A DNA stretch of 40,757 nt from Bacteroidota bacterium (GTDB lineage Bacteria > Bacteroidota > Bacteroidia > Bacteroidales > CG2-30-32-10), in NCBI GenBank assembly GCA_013377115.1, contig JACAAW010000013.1:1-40757 (forward strand), given 5' to 3'. Positions 8,198-16,493 of the stretch are shown here, piece after piece (the first letter of the stretch is position 1; every line of letters begins with the position of its first letter). Under the pieces are notes generated by a model. It did no database searches. It saw only the letters and a program-made list of their open reading frames with translations, and had not been told where the DNA came from. A program made the translations under genes and the position numbers.

Positions 8198-10297
8198 CTA
8201 TTTCTCTTTTTGTAAATCTATAAGTTCTTTTGGGAATTTTCTAGAAATCGGTATTTCAAATCCTAAATTGGTCATAATAAATTTATATTCCTGCGAATTC
8301 CCTGATACTTTTATAACCTTGGAATAATTTATTAAATATGATTTATGACATCTGATTATTTCGTTAAATTCTGAAAGTTGATTCTCCACTCCTTTCAAGG
8401 TAATTCGAATTAACTCTTTTGTAATTTGATTATTCTTCAAATAAAAAACCGCAGAATAATTATCATTTGCTTCAACGCAGAGTAAATCTTCAATATTAAG
8501 AGATATCTTTTGTTTTAATATTTCTGACTTAATAATAATTTGTCTATTTTCGTTTTCAACAGTTTGTTTAATATCTAATTGTTCATTATCTGGGGTAAGA
8601 TTTTTTATTTTTTTCAATTCAATTATTTTTATTTGCTGCTCAACAAACAAATTCCTTTCGAATAAAAATAAAATTAAAAACAAGGGTAGCATTGATGCAA
8701 TAATAACTTCAGTTAATATATCCAGAAATTTAATATTAATAGTATTGTCAGCAATAAAATAATACAAAGTTATCTTCCCTATTATTGTAATTAAAAGAAT
8801 TGAATTTACACCAAAAATGGCTATTTGGTTGATAATATTTTCAAGAAATGAATAACGAAACTGAATTTTGTAATTGATTTTAAAAACCAGAAATAAAATA
8901 ATAAAAATTGAGAACCCATAAGAAATCAAGAATAGTGCTTTTGATAAAAATGACATTTCACTAATTATGTAGGGCTGGGCAAATAGGAAAAACAACACAA
9001 AATAAATTGATATTGCTAAAGATTTCTTCCAGTCTTTTTCAAATAAACGGTTCCAAATAGATGGCTTTTTGCTTGCTATTGCCGTATCGGAAGTAATCTC
9101 ATTCAATTTCCTTGCCCGAGAAAATGTAATTATTAGGACCAGAATAATGATAATGATTAAAAAATTTCGGATATTATAATTGTAACCTGAAACCAACTCC
9201 TGCTTTCTTTGTTCTTGAGTTAAAATAAAATTTTCTTGTTCTGCTTGTTTTCTTTGAAAGGTAGATTGTAGTTCCGAAATTTTATTATTTAAATTTAAAT
9301 TATTGATTCGTTCGTACAAATTACTATAATTTTGTTGAAATAAAAAGGCATTTTTGAAATCGCCCAAGGCATTGTAGGTTGCAGCAATCTCCTTATAACT
9401 ATCAAGTTTCTGACTATTTAACTCAATTTTCTCAGCATTTTCAATTGATGATTTGAAAAACTCAAGTGATTTGGGATAATCTTTAATTTCCCTATTCAAA
9501 ATACCAAGTTCGTGAGAAACAATAGCCAAACCAGAAATCTCGTTCAATTCCTTTGCTATTTTTAATGCTTCGCTCAATTTAATTTCTGCGTTTTTATAAT
9601 CCTTCTTTTTTAGAGCAATTCCTCCTAAGCCATAATAAGCAAAATAGATACCTACCTTATTCTTTGCATTTTCTTCGATTTTCAGTGACTCATTATAAAA
9701 GTTTTCGGCCAAATCAAAATTCTTTTTTGATTCATACGAAACGCCAATATTATATAGCCGGATGGAAATCTGAGACTTATCATTTAATTTCCTTTCAATT
9801 TCTAAGGATTTTTTATAATAGTAAATTGAATTATCAAATAATCCCTTGGCTTGGTAGATACTTCCAATATTAGATAATGAAGATGATTGAAGCTTTTTAT
9901 CATTAGAAAGTTCTGCGGTTTGATAAGAACATAAAAGGAATTTTAAAGCTGTTTCAAATTCGCCTTTATTTTTATAAATAACCCCAATATTATTATAAGC
10001 ATTGCTCATGCCCGACTTATAATTATTTTTTATGCTCAAATCAAGGGCAATATTGGCATATTTTTCGGATTGCTTGGGGAAACTATTTCTATACTTGAAG
10101 CATAATGAATTTAATAATTTTGCTTTCAGGGTATCTGATTCAGCGGAAATAATTTGCTGAACAATATTGTCTTTCTCTAAGTCTTGAATATTTTGGGAAT
10201 TCGATTTATCAGAAATCATTAGGAAACATGTGACTATTAAAAATAATTTAATAATCACACCCAATTTAACTTTTTTGTTCCGATAGCAAATCTGCAT
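8198..10297 (-). CDS. One-component regulator: TPR sensor, membrane helices and LytTR DNA-binding domain
   Basis: The 699-residue product begins with a signal-anchor-like segment (VIIKLFLIVTCFLMIS). About seven TPR repeats follow between roughly residues 50 and 330 (for example AYNNIGVIYKNKGEFETALKF, SLSNIGSIYQAKGLFDNSIYYYKK), then a coiled coil. A transmembrane helix at about 376-395 and several further helices between about 425 and 555 come next, and the chain ends in a LytTR domain at about 595-697 (LCVEANDNYSAVFYLKNNQ ... IIRCHKSYLINYSKV). LytTR domains bind promoter DNA, usually in response regulators; here no receiver domain is present. The TPR part is predicted to lie in the periplasm and the LytTR part in the cytoplasm, a membrane-tethered transcription factor. 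Its target and ligand are unknown. Confidence 0.82.
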   Translation of the reverse strand: MQICYRNKKVKLGVIIKLFLIVTCFLMISDKSNSQNIQDLEKDNIVQQIISAESDTLKAKLLNSLCFKYRNSFPKQSEKYANIALDLSIKNNYKSGMSNAYNNIGVIYKNKGEFETALKFLLCSYQTAELSNDKKLQSSSLSNIGSIYQAKGLFDNSIYYYKKSLEIERKLNDKSQISIRLYNIGVSYESKKNFDLAENFYNESLKIEENAKNKVGIYFAYYGLGGIALKKKDYKNAEIKLSEALKIAKELNEISGLAIVSHELGILNREIKDYPKSLEFFKSSIENAEKIELNSQKLDSYKEIAATYNALGDFKNAFLFQQNYSNLYERINNLNLNNKISELQSTFQRKQAEQENFILTQEQRKQELVSGYNYNIRNFLIIIIILVLIITFSRARKLNEITSDTAIASKKPSIWNRLFEKDWKKSLAISIYFVLFFLFAQPYIISEMSFLSKALFLISYGFSIFIILFLVFKINYKIQFRYSFLENIINQIAIFGVNSILLITIIGKITLYYFIADNTINIKFLDILTEVIIASMLPLFLILFLFERNLFVEQQIKIIELKKIKNLTPDNEQLDIKQTVENENRQIIIKSEILKQKISLNIEDLLCVEANDNYSAVFYLKNNQITKELIRITLKGVENQLSEFNEIIRCHKSYLINYSKVIKVSGNSQEYKFIMTNLGFEIPISRKFPKELIDLQKEK

Positions 10298-10355
10298 TTT
10301 AAAGAAAATTAAACAGCATTCAATTTTTGCTTCTATATTTCCACTTCCTTAATTG

Positions 10356-10363
10356 CAAATTTA
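10356..10363 (-). promoter_or_regulatory. Candidate -7 box for the TPR/LytTR gene
   Basis: The minus strand reads TAAATTTG, an exact TAnnTTTG match, about 59 bp upstream of the ATG. No convincing -33 TTG is found at the right spacing, so this is weak support. Confidence 0.3.
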
Positions 10364-10433
10364 CATCAATTGATAATACCCTTTCGAAAAAAATTGCATT
10401 TTTTATTATTAATTAAATGTGAAAATAAAATCA

Positions 10434-10464
10434 TTGAAATAAGTTAAAACTTTTACTAATTTTA
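10434..10464 (+). promoter_or_regulatory. Promoter of the M1 aminopeptidase gene
   Basis: TTG is followed after 20 bp by TAATTTTA, a one-mismatch TAnnTTTG box. Initiation would fall near 10471, about 12 nt before the ATG. Confidence 0.45.
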
Positions 10465-10482
10465 CCTGAAAAAAATCAATTC

Positions 10483-12483
10483 ATGAAAAATATATTCGTT
10501 TTATTCTTTTCTTTTTTTGTAGCAACATCAATTATCAGCGCTCAAAATCAAAATACCTCTTCAAAAAAAGGATCATACCAATGTTCTCAGCGAAAATCAA
10601 ATCAAAAATGGAGTAATATTGATGGGACTAAATCGCAAAATTCGCCAAAGCATAAGTTTGATGTATTAAACTATGAATTGAATTTGGATCTTTACAACTG
10701 TTATACTGGTTCATTTCCTTCTTCCTTTTATGCCAGCAACAATATTACATTTAGAGTTGATACGGCATTAAATTCAATCAATTTGGATGCTGTTAATTCT
10801 TCTTTGGTTATCGATTCGGTTAGATTAAATGGAATTTCCTTCACTCATAATCTAGATATACTGAGCATTACTTTAGACAGAATATATAACCCGGGCGAAA
10901 TCGCAAACGTAAAAATCTATTATCATCATTTAAATGTGGCTGATGGAAATTTTTATACTGGAAACGGCTTTGTATTTACTGATTGTGAGCCTGAAGGCGC
11001 CAGAAAATGGTTTCCATGCTGGGACAAACCTTCGGATAAAGCAAAAGTTGATATTACAGCCAAGGTTCCTCATAATGTGAAATTAGCATCTAACGGAAGA
11101 TTGGCTGATTCAATTCATAGTATTGATACGATCAATTATCATTGGATTAGTAATGACCCTGTGGCAACCTATTTAACCGTGATTACTTCAAAAGTAAATT
11201 ATAATCTGGATATCGTATATTGGCATAAAATTTCAAATCCCAATGATAGTATTCCTTTGAGATTTTATTATAACCAAGGTGAAGATCCCACGCCAATGGA
11301 AGCAATTTTGCCAGCGATGACAACCTATTACTCAAATTTATTTGGGGAACATCCCTTTGAAAAAAATGGATTTGCTGCTTTAGACTCACAATTTCCGTGG
11401 GGAGGAATGGAAAACCAAACGCTTACAAGTATTTGCCCCAATTGTTGGCAAGAATGGCTTATCGCTCACGAATATGCGCATCAATGGTTTGGAGACATGA
11501 TTACTTGTGCAACCTGGGGCGATATTTGGCTAAATGAAGGATTTGCAACTTATATTGAGAATTTATGGATTGAACATACAAGTGGCTATGCTGCTTATAA
11601 AGTGGAAGTTGATAATGATGCAAATTATTATTTGGGAAATAATCCCGGTTGGCCAAATGCAAATCTTGCTTGGTCTGTAACAACACCGCCACTTGGGACC
11701 TTATTTAATTATGCTGTAACTTACTGCAAAGGCGCAAGTATTCTTCATCAAATGAGATACGTTATGGGCGATTCACTTTTTTTCAGTTCTATTAAAGCTT
11801 ATGCAACTGACACTGCTAATTTTAGATTGAAAAATGCTACAATTCCAGATTTCATGTCAAAAATAAACCAAGTTAGTGGTCAGAATTGGGATTGGTACTT
11901 TAATGAATGGCTTTACAATGCTAATCATCCTGTATACAATAACATCTATTCAATCAATAATTTAGGTTCTGGAAACTGGAATGTTATTTTTCATGCAAAT
12001 CAGGTGCAAACTAATGCTCCATTTTTTAAAATGCCGATTGAATTGAAGATACATTTTGCAGATGGAACTGATTCAATTGTAAAAGTAATGAATGATTTAA
12101 ATAATCAATATTTCACATTTGCATACGGGAAACAGCCTTTATCATTGATATTTGATCCAAACAATCAAATTGTTTTAAAAGAAGCAACTCTTATTCTTTC
12201 AGCAAAAAGTGAAACCAGGGAAAATTTGTCTTTTCTGAAGATTGAACCGAATCCAGCCTCCAATATTGTTTATGCAACTTATTTTCTAAAGGAAAAATCA
12301 AAAGTGAGTATTTCAATTACTGATGTTACTGGAAATATTGTTCTAGAGTTAGCGAATCCTTCAAATGATAAAAATAATAACAAAGTTGAAATTAATGTAA
12401 GTAACCTAAAAAATGGTACTTACTTTTTTAATCTTTCATCAGACAATCAAAAAATTGTTAAGAAAATGTTAATTATCAAATAA
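10483..12483 (+). CDS. T9SS-exported M1-family aminopeptidase
   Basis: The 666-residue product is a zinc aminopeptidase of the M1 (gluzincin) family. It carries a signal peptide (MKNIFVLFFSFFVATSIISAQ) and an N-terminal beta domain. The exopeptidase motif reads GGMEN, a variant of GAMEN. The zinc site is H329-E330-x-x-H333 (HEYAH) with E352 18 residues later (LNEGFATY). The last 80 or so residues (LKIEPNPASNIVYATYF ... NLKNGTYFFNLSSDNQKIVKKMLIIK) form a typical type A C-terminal sorting domain for type IX secretion, so the enzyme should be moved across the outer membrane and attached to the surface or released. It probably trims N-terminal residues from extracellular peptides. A second T9SS cargo gene follows 44 bp downstream. 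Confidence 0.93.
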   Translation: MKNIFVLFFSFFVATSIISAQNQNTSSKKGSYQCSQRKSNQKWSNIDGTKSQNSPKHKFDVLNYELNLDLYNCYTGSFPSSFYASNNITFRVDTALNSINLDAVNSSLVIDSVRLNGISFTHNLDILSITLDRIYNPGEIANVKIYYHHLNVADGNFYTGNGFVFTDCEPEGARKWFPCWDKPSDKAKVDITAKVPHNVKLASNGRLADSIHSIDTINYHWISNDPVATYLTVITSKVNYNLDIVYWHKISNPNDSIPLRFYYNQGEDPTPMEAILPAMTTYYSNLFGEHPFEKNGFAALDSQFPWGGMENQTLTSICPNCWQEWLIAHEYAHQWFGDMITCATWGDIWLNEGFATYIENLWIEHTSGYAAYKVEVDNDANYYLGNNPGWPNANLAWSVTTPPLGTLFNYAVTYCKGASILHQMRYVMGDSLFFSSIKAYATDTANFRLKNATIPDFMSKINQVSGQNWDWYFNEWLYNANHPVYNNIYSINNLGSGNWNVIFHANQVQTNAPFFKMPIELKIHFADGTDSIVKVMNDLNNQYFTFAYGKQPLSLIFDPNNQIVLKEATLILSAKSETRENLSFLKIEPNPASNIVYATYFLKEKSKVSISITDVTGNIVLELANPSNDKNNNKVEINVSNLKNGTYFFNLSSDNQKIVKKMLIIK

Positions 12484-12527
12484 ATAGAATTTCTAGACTT
12501 ATATTTGAATGTCCAAATTCTGAATTT

Positions 12528-13370
12528 ATGAGAAACTTTAATTCTAGGCTAAATATTTACAAAAGATTCATTCTTTTATTGGGAGCAATTTTCGGTTTTA
12601 CATCAGCCATTGTTGCGCAATATGGAGCAATAGAAACGCATTATAAGTTCAAAGGAAAACTTATTTCTGATGATTGCAATAAGCCAATTCCAAATATCGA
12701 AGTGACGATAAAAGAAGATTTGAGAGATGGTTTCAATTTTAAAACAAAAACTGATAATAATGGATATTTTGAGTTTAACGAGTTTTATCAATTATCGAAA
12801 TACCAAATTGAATTTAAAGATCCTGACGGAAAAGAAAATACTGGTAGTTTTAAAAATAAGGACACCATAATTGATTTCCGAGAATATTTCCAGAACACCA
12901 AAAACAGAGACACAAAATACGCCCATTGGGACTATTATATTCAAAACAAGAAGAATGAGATATTTTCAATGAATCGCGATGGCGTTTCACCTTGCAAGGA
13001 TAATATTGAATATCCTGACACTTCGAATAAAGTTTTAATGGTAAATGCCGATACTGTTGAAATAAAGGTGAAAACAAATCAAGAAATTAATAATAATCAA
13101 GTTGCTCCAGGCTCAATTGATTTCGATATTTTGGTTTATCCAAATCCAAATAATGGAATTTTTAATATTAAAATTTCTAATTGTAACGCCGCTCATTTTG
13201 ACATTGAGCTTTTTGATGGTAATCTGAAATTAATTTATAGCGAGAGAATAGTAAATGATTGTTCCAATCTTGAAAAACACATAAATTTAGAACATATTGC
13301 AAACGGAACCTACTTTTTGAATATCACAAATGAAAGCACAAAAAAAACAGTGAAAGTTGTTAAAATCTAG
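12528..13370 (+). CDS. T9SS-exported protein with a carboxypeptidase-regulatory-like domain
   Basis: The 280-residue product has a hydrophobic export segment near residues 12-31 (FILLLGAIFGFTSAIVAQ). A beta-sandwich domain at about residues 38-105 has the carboxypeptidase-regulatory-like pattern (KGKLISDDCNKPIPNIEVTI ... TDNNGYFEF). A C-terminal T9SS sorting domain follows (VYPNPNNGIFNIKISNCN ... IANGTYFLNITNESTKKTVKVVKI). The segment from 'YGAIETHYKFKGK' to 'FKDPDGKENTGSF' recalls the putative lipoproteins associated with radical SAM enzymes in Bacteroidota, but no lipobox Cys and no adjacent partner radical SAM gene are present. It follows the M1 gene closely, though a perfect TATATTTG -7 box at 12500 could give it its own promoter. 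Its 3' end overlaps the convergent gene by 4 bp. Function unknown. Confidence 0.75.
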   Translation: MRNFNSRLNIYKRFILLLGAIFGFTSAIVAQYGAIETHYKFKGKLISDDCNKPIPNIEVTIKEDLRDGFNFKTKTDNNGYFEFNEFYQLSKYQIEFKDPDGKENTGSFKNKDTIIDFREYFQNTKNRDTKYAHWDYYIQNKKNEIFSMNRDGVSPCKDNIEYPDTSNKVLMVNADTVEIKVKTNQEINNNQVAPGSIDFDILVYPNPNNGIFNIKISNCNAAHFDIELFDGNLKLIYSERIVNDCSNLEKHINLEHIANGTYFLNITNESTKKTVKVVKI

Positions 13371-13936
13371 TTTTGTGCTTTTTTCTTATTTGTAATTTTT
13401 GTACACATTTCATAATCTTCAATAGCTTCGAAATACTTCACCAATTTATTTTTGAATCCAAAATTGTTAAAAAAAGGATGATTTGAATCAAATTCCATTT
13501 TTTTCTCAATGGTTTTTGAAAAGATTTCTTCCTCTATTAAATTAAATTCAAAATCACTTACTTCGCCGCTGCCGGTTTTATTTTCATTTAATTCCATATT
13601 TGAAGAATCTTCGGATTCATAAGCAATCGTTCCATTGAATTTCTCTAATAATTCTTTTATTTTATCACTTGGAAGGCTATCAATAATTTGGTTGATGCTT
13701 TTTACAAGTGCAAATAAATTTGATTGCAAAAGAATAGCATTCTTATTGAAGTCATGTAAATAATCGTTTTCAAAATACAAGCTTTTTAGTTTTTCACTTG
13801 TGGTTTTTGAAGGTTGTTCTTTTTTTATTTCAGAAATTAAACTTAGGTTCATTTTGGTTTTAATTAAGTTTAATTCGATATTTGCTTTACATGTTTCAAT
13901 GATGATATTAATTTGATCTATAATTGGATTATTCAT
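13367..13936 (-). CDS. Uncharacterised cytoplasmic helical protein
   Basis: I do not recognise this 189-residue protein. It has no signal peptide or membrane segment. The N-terminal two thirds are helical with heptad-like hydrophobic spacing (IDQINIIIETCKANIELNLIKTKMNLSLISE). An acidic, Ser/Asn-rich linker near residues 105-130 and a short charged C-terminal part ending KKKAQN follow. It starts from ATG at 13936 and ends 4 bp inside the convergent T9SS cargo gene, so the two transcripts overlap at their 3' ends. It may be a coiled-coil scaffold or regulatory protein, but nothing in the sequence proves this. Codon use is like its neighbours, so I believe it is a real gene. Confidence 0.6.
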   Translation of the reverse strand: MNNPIIDQINIIIETCKANIELNLIKTKMNLSLISEIKKEQPSKTTSEKLKSLYFENDYLHDFNKNAILLQSNLFALVKSINQIIDSLPSDKIKELLEKFNGTIAYESEDSSNMELNENKTGSGEVSDFEFNLIEEEIFSKTIEKKMEFDSNHPFFNNFGFKNKLVKYFEAIEDYEMCTKITNKKKAQN

Positions 13937-14132
13937 ATTTTTTCTTTAAAATTCTTGTTTCCTTACTATACAAATTAACAAAATACAAGGGGTTTAGGGC
14001 AATTAGTGTAAACCCTTAATTATTCTAAGCGAAAATCATTTAATTATCAATGCGTCATTAATAGTTATAGGGCTGAATACTAGTCCATTTCATTTATATT
14101 TGATATTTTTTTTCATTTTCACAAAATAAATA

Positions 14133-14162
14133 TTGAAATGAAATTGATTTTTTTTAATTTTG
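14133..14162 (+). promoter_or_regulatory. Promoter of the DUF6580 gene; fixes its start
   Basis: TTG, a 19-bp spacer and TAATTTTG form a perfect Bacteroidota promoter. Initiation is expected near 14169, downstream of the track start at 14138, so translation must begin at the ATG at 14192. A second perfect -7 box (TATATTTG, 14095) lies upstream without a clear -33 element. Confidence 0.65.
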
Positions 14163-14191
14163 CCTTTAGAAAAACGAAAAAAAAACAAAAT

Positions 14192-14752
14192 ATGAATTCT
14201 AAAATTTTTACACCTCGATTTATTTTGGCATGTTCAGTAATATTAATTGCTGCTGCTTTAAGATTGGTACCTCATTGGCCAAATTTCACTCCAATTGCTG
14301 CTATTGCATTATTTGGCGGAGCATATTTGGGAAAAAAGTACTTAGCTTTTATTGTTCCAATGTTAGCAATGTTAATCAGTGATATGATTATTGGATTCCA
14401 TGGTTATATGATTGCTGTTTATTTTAGTTTTGCAATCACTGTTGCTTTAGGTATTTTAATTAGCAAAAACGTTAAATTTCATTCGGTTCTTTTAGCATCG
14501 ATTGGTTCATCTGCATTATTTTTCATTATTACCAATTTTGCTGTTTGGGCAGGAAGTCCATTTTATTCTCAAGATTTAAGTGGTTTAATGACATGTTATG
14601 CTGCTGCACTTCCATTCTTTAAAAGCACTGAATTTGGTATTTCATTTTTATACAATGGTTTATTAGGTGATATTTTTTATAACACTTTATTATTTGGAAG
14701 TTTTGCATTAGCAAGTATTAAATTTCCAGTTTTAGCAAAGGTAAGAAGTTAG
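14192..14752 (+). CDS. DUF6580-family integral membrane protein
   Basis: The 186-residue product has five or six hydrophobic helices and conserved-looking loops (LRLVPHWPNFTPIAAIALFGGAYLGKK, MLISDMIIGFHGYM, NFAVWAGSPFYSQDLSGL, SFLYNGLLGDIFYNTLLFG). This pattern matches the DUF6580 family, small bacterial membrane proteins related in overall look to ECF-type transporter substrate-binding subunits; the substrate is not known. The track start adds 18 residues (MKLIFFNFAFRKTKKKQN) that overlap the promoter -7 box, so I use the later ATG, whose product starts MNSKIFTPRFILACSVILI. It is ended by a good terminator 20 bp after the stop and is therefore probably monocistronic. Confidence 0.78.
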   Translation: MNSKIFTPRFILACSVILIAAALRLVPHWPNFTPIAAIALFGGAYLGKKYLAFIVPMLAMLISDMIIGFHGYMIAVYFSFAITVALGILISKNVKFHSVLLASIGSSALFFIITNFAVWAGSPFYSQDLSGLMTCYAAALPFFKSTEFGISFLYNGLLGDIFYNTLLFGSFALASIKFPVLAKVRS

Positions 14753-14771
14753 TAAATTGATATTTTCCATG

Positions 14772-14798
14772 AAGCCTTTCAATTGAAAGGCTTTTTTT
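14772..14798 (+). terminator. Intrinsic terminator after the DUF6580 gene
   Basis: A perfect 9-bp stem (AAGCCTTTC / GAAAGGCTT) closes an AATT loop and is followed by a run of T residues. It separates the DUF6580 gene from rubrerythrin. Confidence 0.88.
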
Positions 14799-14827
14799 AT
14801 ACATTATCATTTTAAAAAATAAAAACT

Positions 14828-15400
14828 ATGTCTATCAAGGGAACTAAAACCGAGCAAAATCTATTAAAAGCTTTTGCAGGTGAATCACAAGCCAGAAATC
14901 GTTACACTTATTTTGCGAAAATTGCAAAAAAAGAAGGATACGAGCAAATTGCAGCCTTATTTTTGGAAACTGCAGAACAAGAAAAAACCCATGCTAAGAT
15001 CTTTTTCAGATTTTTGGAAGGAGGAAGTGTTGAAATTACAGCTACCTATCCAGCAGGCATAATTTCAACTACGCAAGAAAATCTATTGGCTGCGGCTGAA
15101 GGAGAAAAAGAAGAGTGGACAGAAATCTACAATCATTTTGCTGAAGTAGCAAAAGAAGAAGGCTTTCCTAAAATTGCAACTGCATTTAAATTAATTGCTA
15201 CCATTGAAAAAGAGCACGAAGCAAGATATAGAAAATTACTAAAAAACATGGAAGAAAATCATGTTTTCCTTAGTGATGAAAAAGAAAAATGGGTTTGCAG
15301 AGAATGTGGCTATGTTCATGAAGGCAATAAAGCACTCGAAAACTGCCCTGTTTGCGAACATCCAAAAGCTTACTTCGAAAGACAAGCCGATAATTTTTAA
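14828..15400 (+). CDS. rbr: Rubrerythrin
   Basis: The 190-residue product has the classic rubrerythrin build, a four-helix di-iron domain followed by a rubredoxin domain. Di-iron ligands are visible as E19 (FAGESQARNRY), E52 and H55 (EQEKTH), E91 and E94 (EGEKEEW), and E127 and H130 (EKEH). The rubredoxin iron site is C157-x2-C160 (CRECGY) and C173-x2-C176 (CPVC). It reduces hydrogen peroxide to water in the cytoplasm, taking electrons from rubredoxin or a reductase, and is typical of anaerobes and microaerophiles. That suggests this organism lives at least partly without oxygen. Transcription is insulated from the gene before it by a terminator; a small exported-protein gene follows 34 bp downstream. 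Confidence 0.96.
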   Translation: MSIKGTKTEQNLLKAFAGESQARNRYTYFAKIAKKEGYEQIAALFLETAEQEKTHAKIFFRFLEGGSVEITATYPAGIISTTQENLLAAAEGEKEEWTEIYNHFAEVAKEEGFPKIATAFKLIATIEKEHEARYRKLLKNMEENHVFLSDEKEKWVCRECGYVHEGNKALENCPVCEHPKAYFERQADNF

Positions 15401-15434
15401 TCAATTTCATTCAGATTATGAACTGGATTTTAAT

Positions 15435-15734
15435 ATGAAAAAAATATTCTTCATCTCTGTTTTTTTGTTTACCAGTTTAATGGGCTTTCACTATTTGCCT
15501 ATTGATTCTGATATTTTTTTTACTTCTAATAATTCCTGTCAAAGTGAAATGCCAAGTTCAAATAACCAGGCAGATTTTCATATTGATAATTTAGAAGATG
15601 ATTTTTTATTTGAATCAATAGGTATTCTTTTTTCAAGAAAAACAATAAAAACCAAATTGGAAATATTCTTGGCTGCCAATGAATATTTAAATCCTTCCCT
15701 TTCTTTTTGGCAACCGCCAAAGATTGTTATTTAG
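15435..15734 (+). CDS. Small exported protein of unknown function
   Basis: The track shows a 157-residue frame from 15261, but that start lies inside rubrerythrin. The natural start is the ATG at 15435, giving 99 residues with a hydrophobic leader (MKKIFFISVFLFTSLMGFHY). The mature part has an acidic stretch (DFHIDNLEDDFLF) and a C-terminal segment rich in aromatic residues and Pro (PSLSFWQPPKIVI). There is no lipobox. I do not recognise the family. It lies 34 bp after rubrerythrin on the same strand and may be cotranscribed with it, so a role in the same stress setting is possible but unproven. Confidence 0.55.
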   Translation: MKKIFFISVFLFTSLMGFHYLPIDSDIFFTSNNSCQSEMPSSNNQADFHIDNLEDDFLFESIGILFSRKTIKTKLEIFLAANEYLNPSLSFWQPPKIVI

Positions 15735-15835
15735 TTAAATTTCAACTTTTCCAAAATACCAATTCGTGCATTAACAATAGTTTTTGCACGTCGTTTTGTT
15801 TTGCATTAAAAAATGAATCATTTAAATAAATAATT

Positions 15836-16087
15836 ATGTCTTCAAAAAATAAATTATCACAATATCCGAAATCCTTGATATTTGGTTTTTCTTTACTATC
15901 TTCGATTTTGTTTTTCTCATGCAATGGTATTGGTTCTATTAAAAACGAAGTGGATTCAGCCATAAATAAAGCTGATTCCGCAATTTCTAATAATCCAATC
16001 AATAAAGAATTAAAAAAAATTGATTCAATGAAAATGAAGGTGGATAGCTTAGAAAATAAGGTCAATAAACTTAATCCTTTAAAATAA
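15836..16087 (+). CDS. Small coiled-coil lipoprotein
   Basis: The 83-residue product has a hydrophobic leader ending ILFFSC, a plausible lipoprotein signal with the acylated Cys at about residue 29. The mature part is a short chain of polar helices with repeated D-S-A/D-S-M/D-S-L steps (VDSAINKADSAIS, IDSMKMKVDSLENKVNKL), which fits a small coiled coil like Lpp-type spacers. It has no recognised domain. It is about 100 bp downstream of the small exported gene and is followed by a long perfect hairpin. Confidence 0.58.
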   Translation: MSSKNKLSQYPKSLIFGFSLLSSILFFSCNGIGSIKNEVDSAINKADSAISNNPINKELKKIDSMKMKVDSLENKVNKLNPLK

Positions 16088-16101
16088 AAAATAACTCAAA
16101 C

Positions 16102-16145
16102 AGTGATTATGAATTATTAATGAGGAAAAATAATTCATAATCACT
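16102..16145. repeat. 17-bp perfect inverted repeat in front of the SMR gene
   Basis: The arms AGTGATTATGAATTATT and AATAATTCATAATCACT pair perfectly over 17 bp around a 10-nt loop (AATGAGGAAA). It lies 14 bp after the lipoprotein stop and ends 17 bp before the efflux-gene ATG. No T tract follows, so it is not a standard intrinsic terminator; it could be an mRNA-stabilising hairpin, an attenuating structure or a dyad operator. Confidence 0.8.
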
Positions 16146-16162
16146 TCTTAACAAAAAAAACT

Positions 16163-16492
16163 ATGTATTACATCTATCTAATTTTAGCCATTGCATTTGA
16201 AGTATTAGGAACAACTTCCCTAAAAGCCTGTAATGGATTTACAAAATTCTGGCCCAGTGTCTTAGTTGTAGTTGGCTATGCATTAACTTTGTTTTTCTTT
16301 TCATTATGTATTCGTCAAATCAATCTTGGTGTGGCATATGCAATTTGGGCGGGAGTTGGAATTGTATTGGTTGTTTTCAGCAATTTAATCATCTTCAAGC
16401 AAACAATAGATTTGCCCGCAATTATTGGTGTAATATTAATTTTAGCGGGTGTAATTGTAATTAATATATTTTCAAAAACGGTATTAGAATAA
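16163..16492 (+). CDS. Small multidrug resistance (SMR) family efflux pump
   Basis: The 109-residue product is a four-helix SMR transporter, the usual length for EmrE/QacE proteins. The essential membrane Glu is E13 (YLILAIAFEVLGTTSLK). The signature loop 'GVAYAIWAGVGIVLVV' has the Trp-Ala-Gly form seen in the multidrug (EmrE/QacE) branch, not the WTG form of guanidinium exporters (Gdx/SugE). It should exchange protons for cationic drugs or quaternary amines in the inner membrane as an antiparallel homodimer. Only one such gene is seen, consistent with a self-pairing type. It is convergent with the radical SAM gene, with a single base between the stops. Confidence 0.92.
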   Translation: MYYIYLILAIAFEVLGTTSLKACNGFTKFWPSVLVVVGYALTLFFFSLCIRQINLGVAYAIWAGVGIVLVVFSNLIIFKQTIDLPAIIGVILILAGVIVINIFSKTVLE

Positions 16493-16493
16493 A

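Noticed and set aside
15261-15434. N-terminal part of the 157-residue ORF
   Set aside because: It overlaps rubrerythrin's rubredoxin domain in another frame; the signal peptide starts only at 15435.
16102-16162. Guanidine riboswitch in front of the SMR gene
   Set aside because: The hairpin loop lacks the ACGR-type loops of mini-ykkC, only one hairpin is present, and the pump has the multidrug (WAG) signature, not the guanidinium-exporter one.
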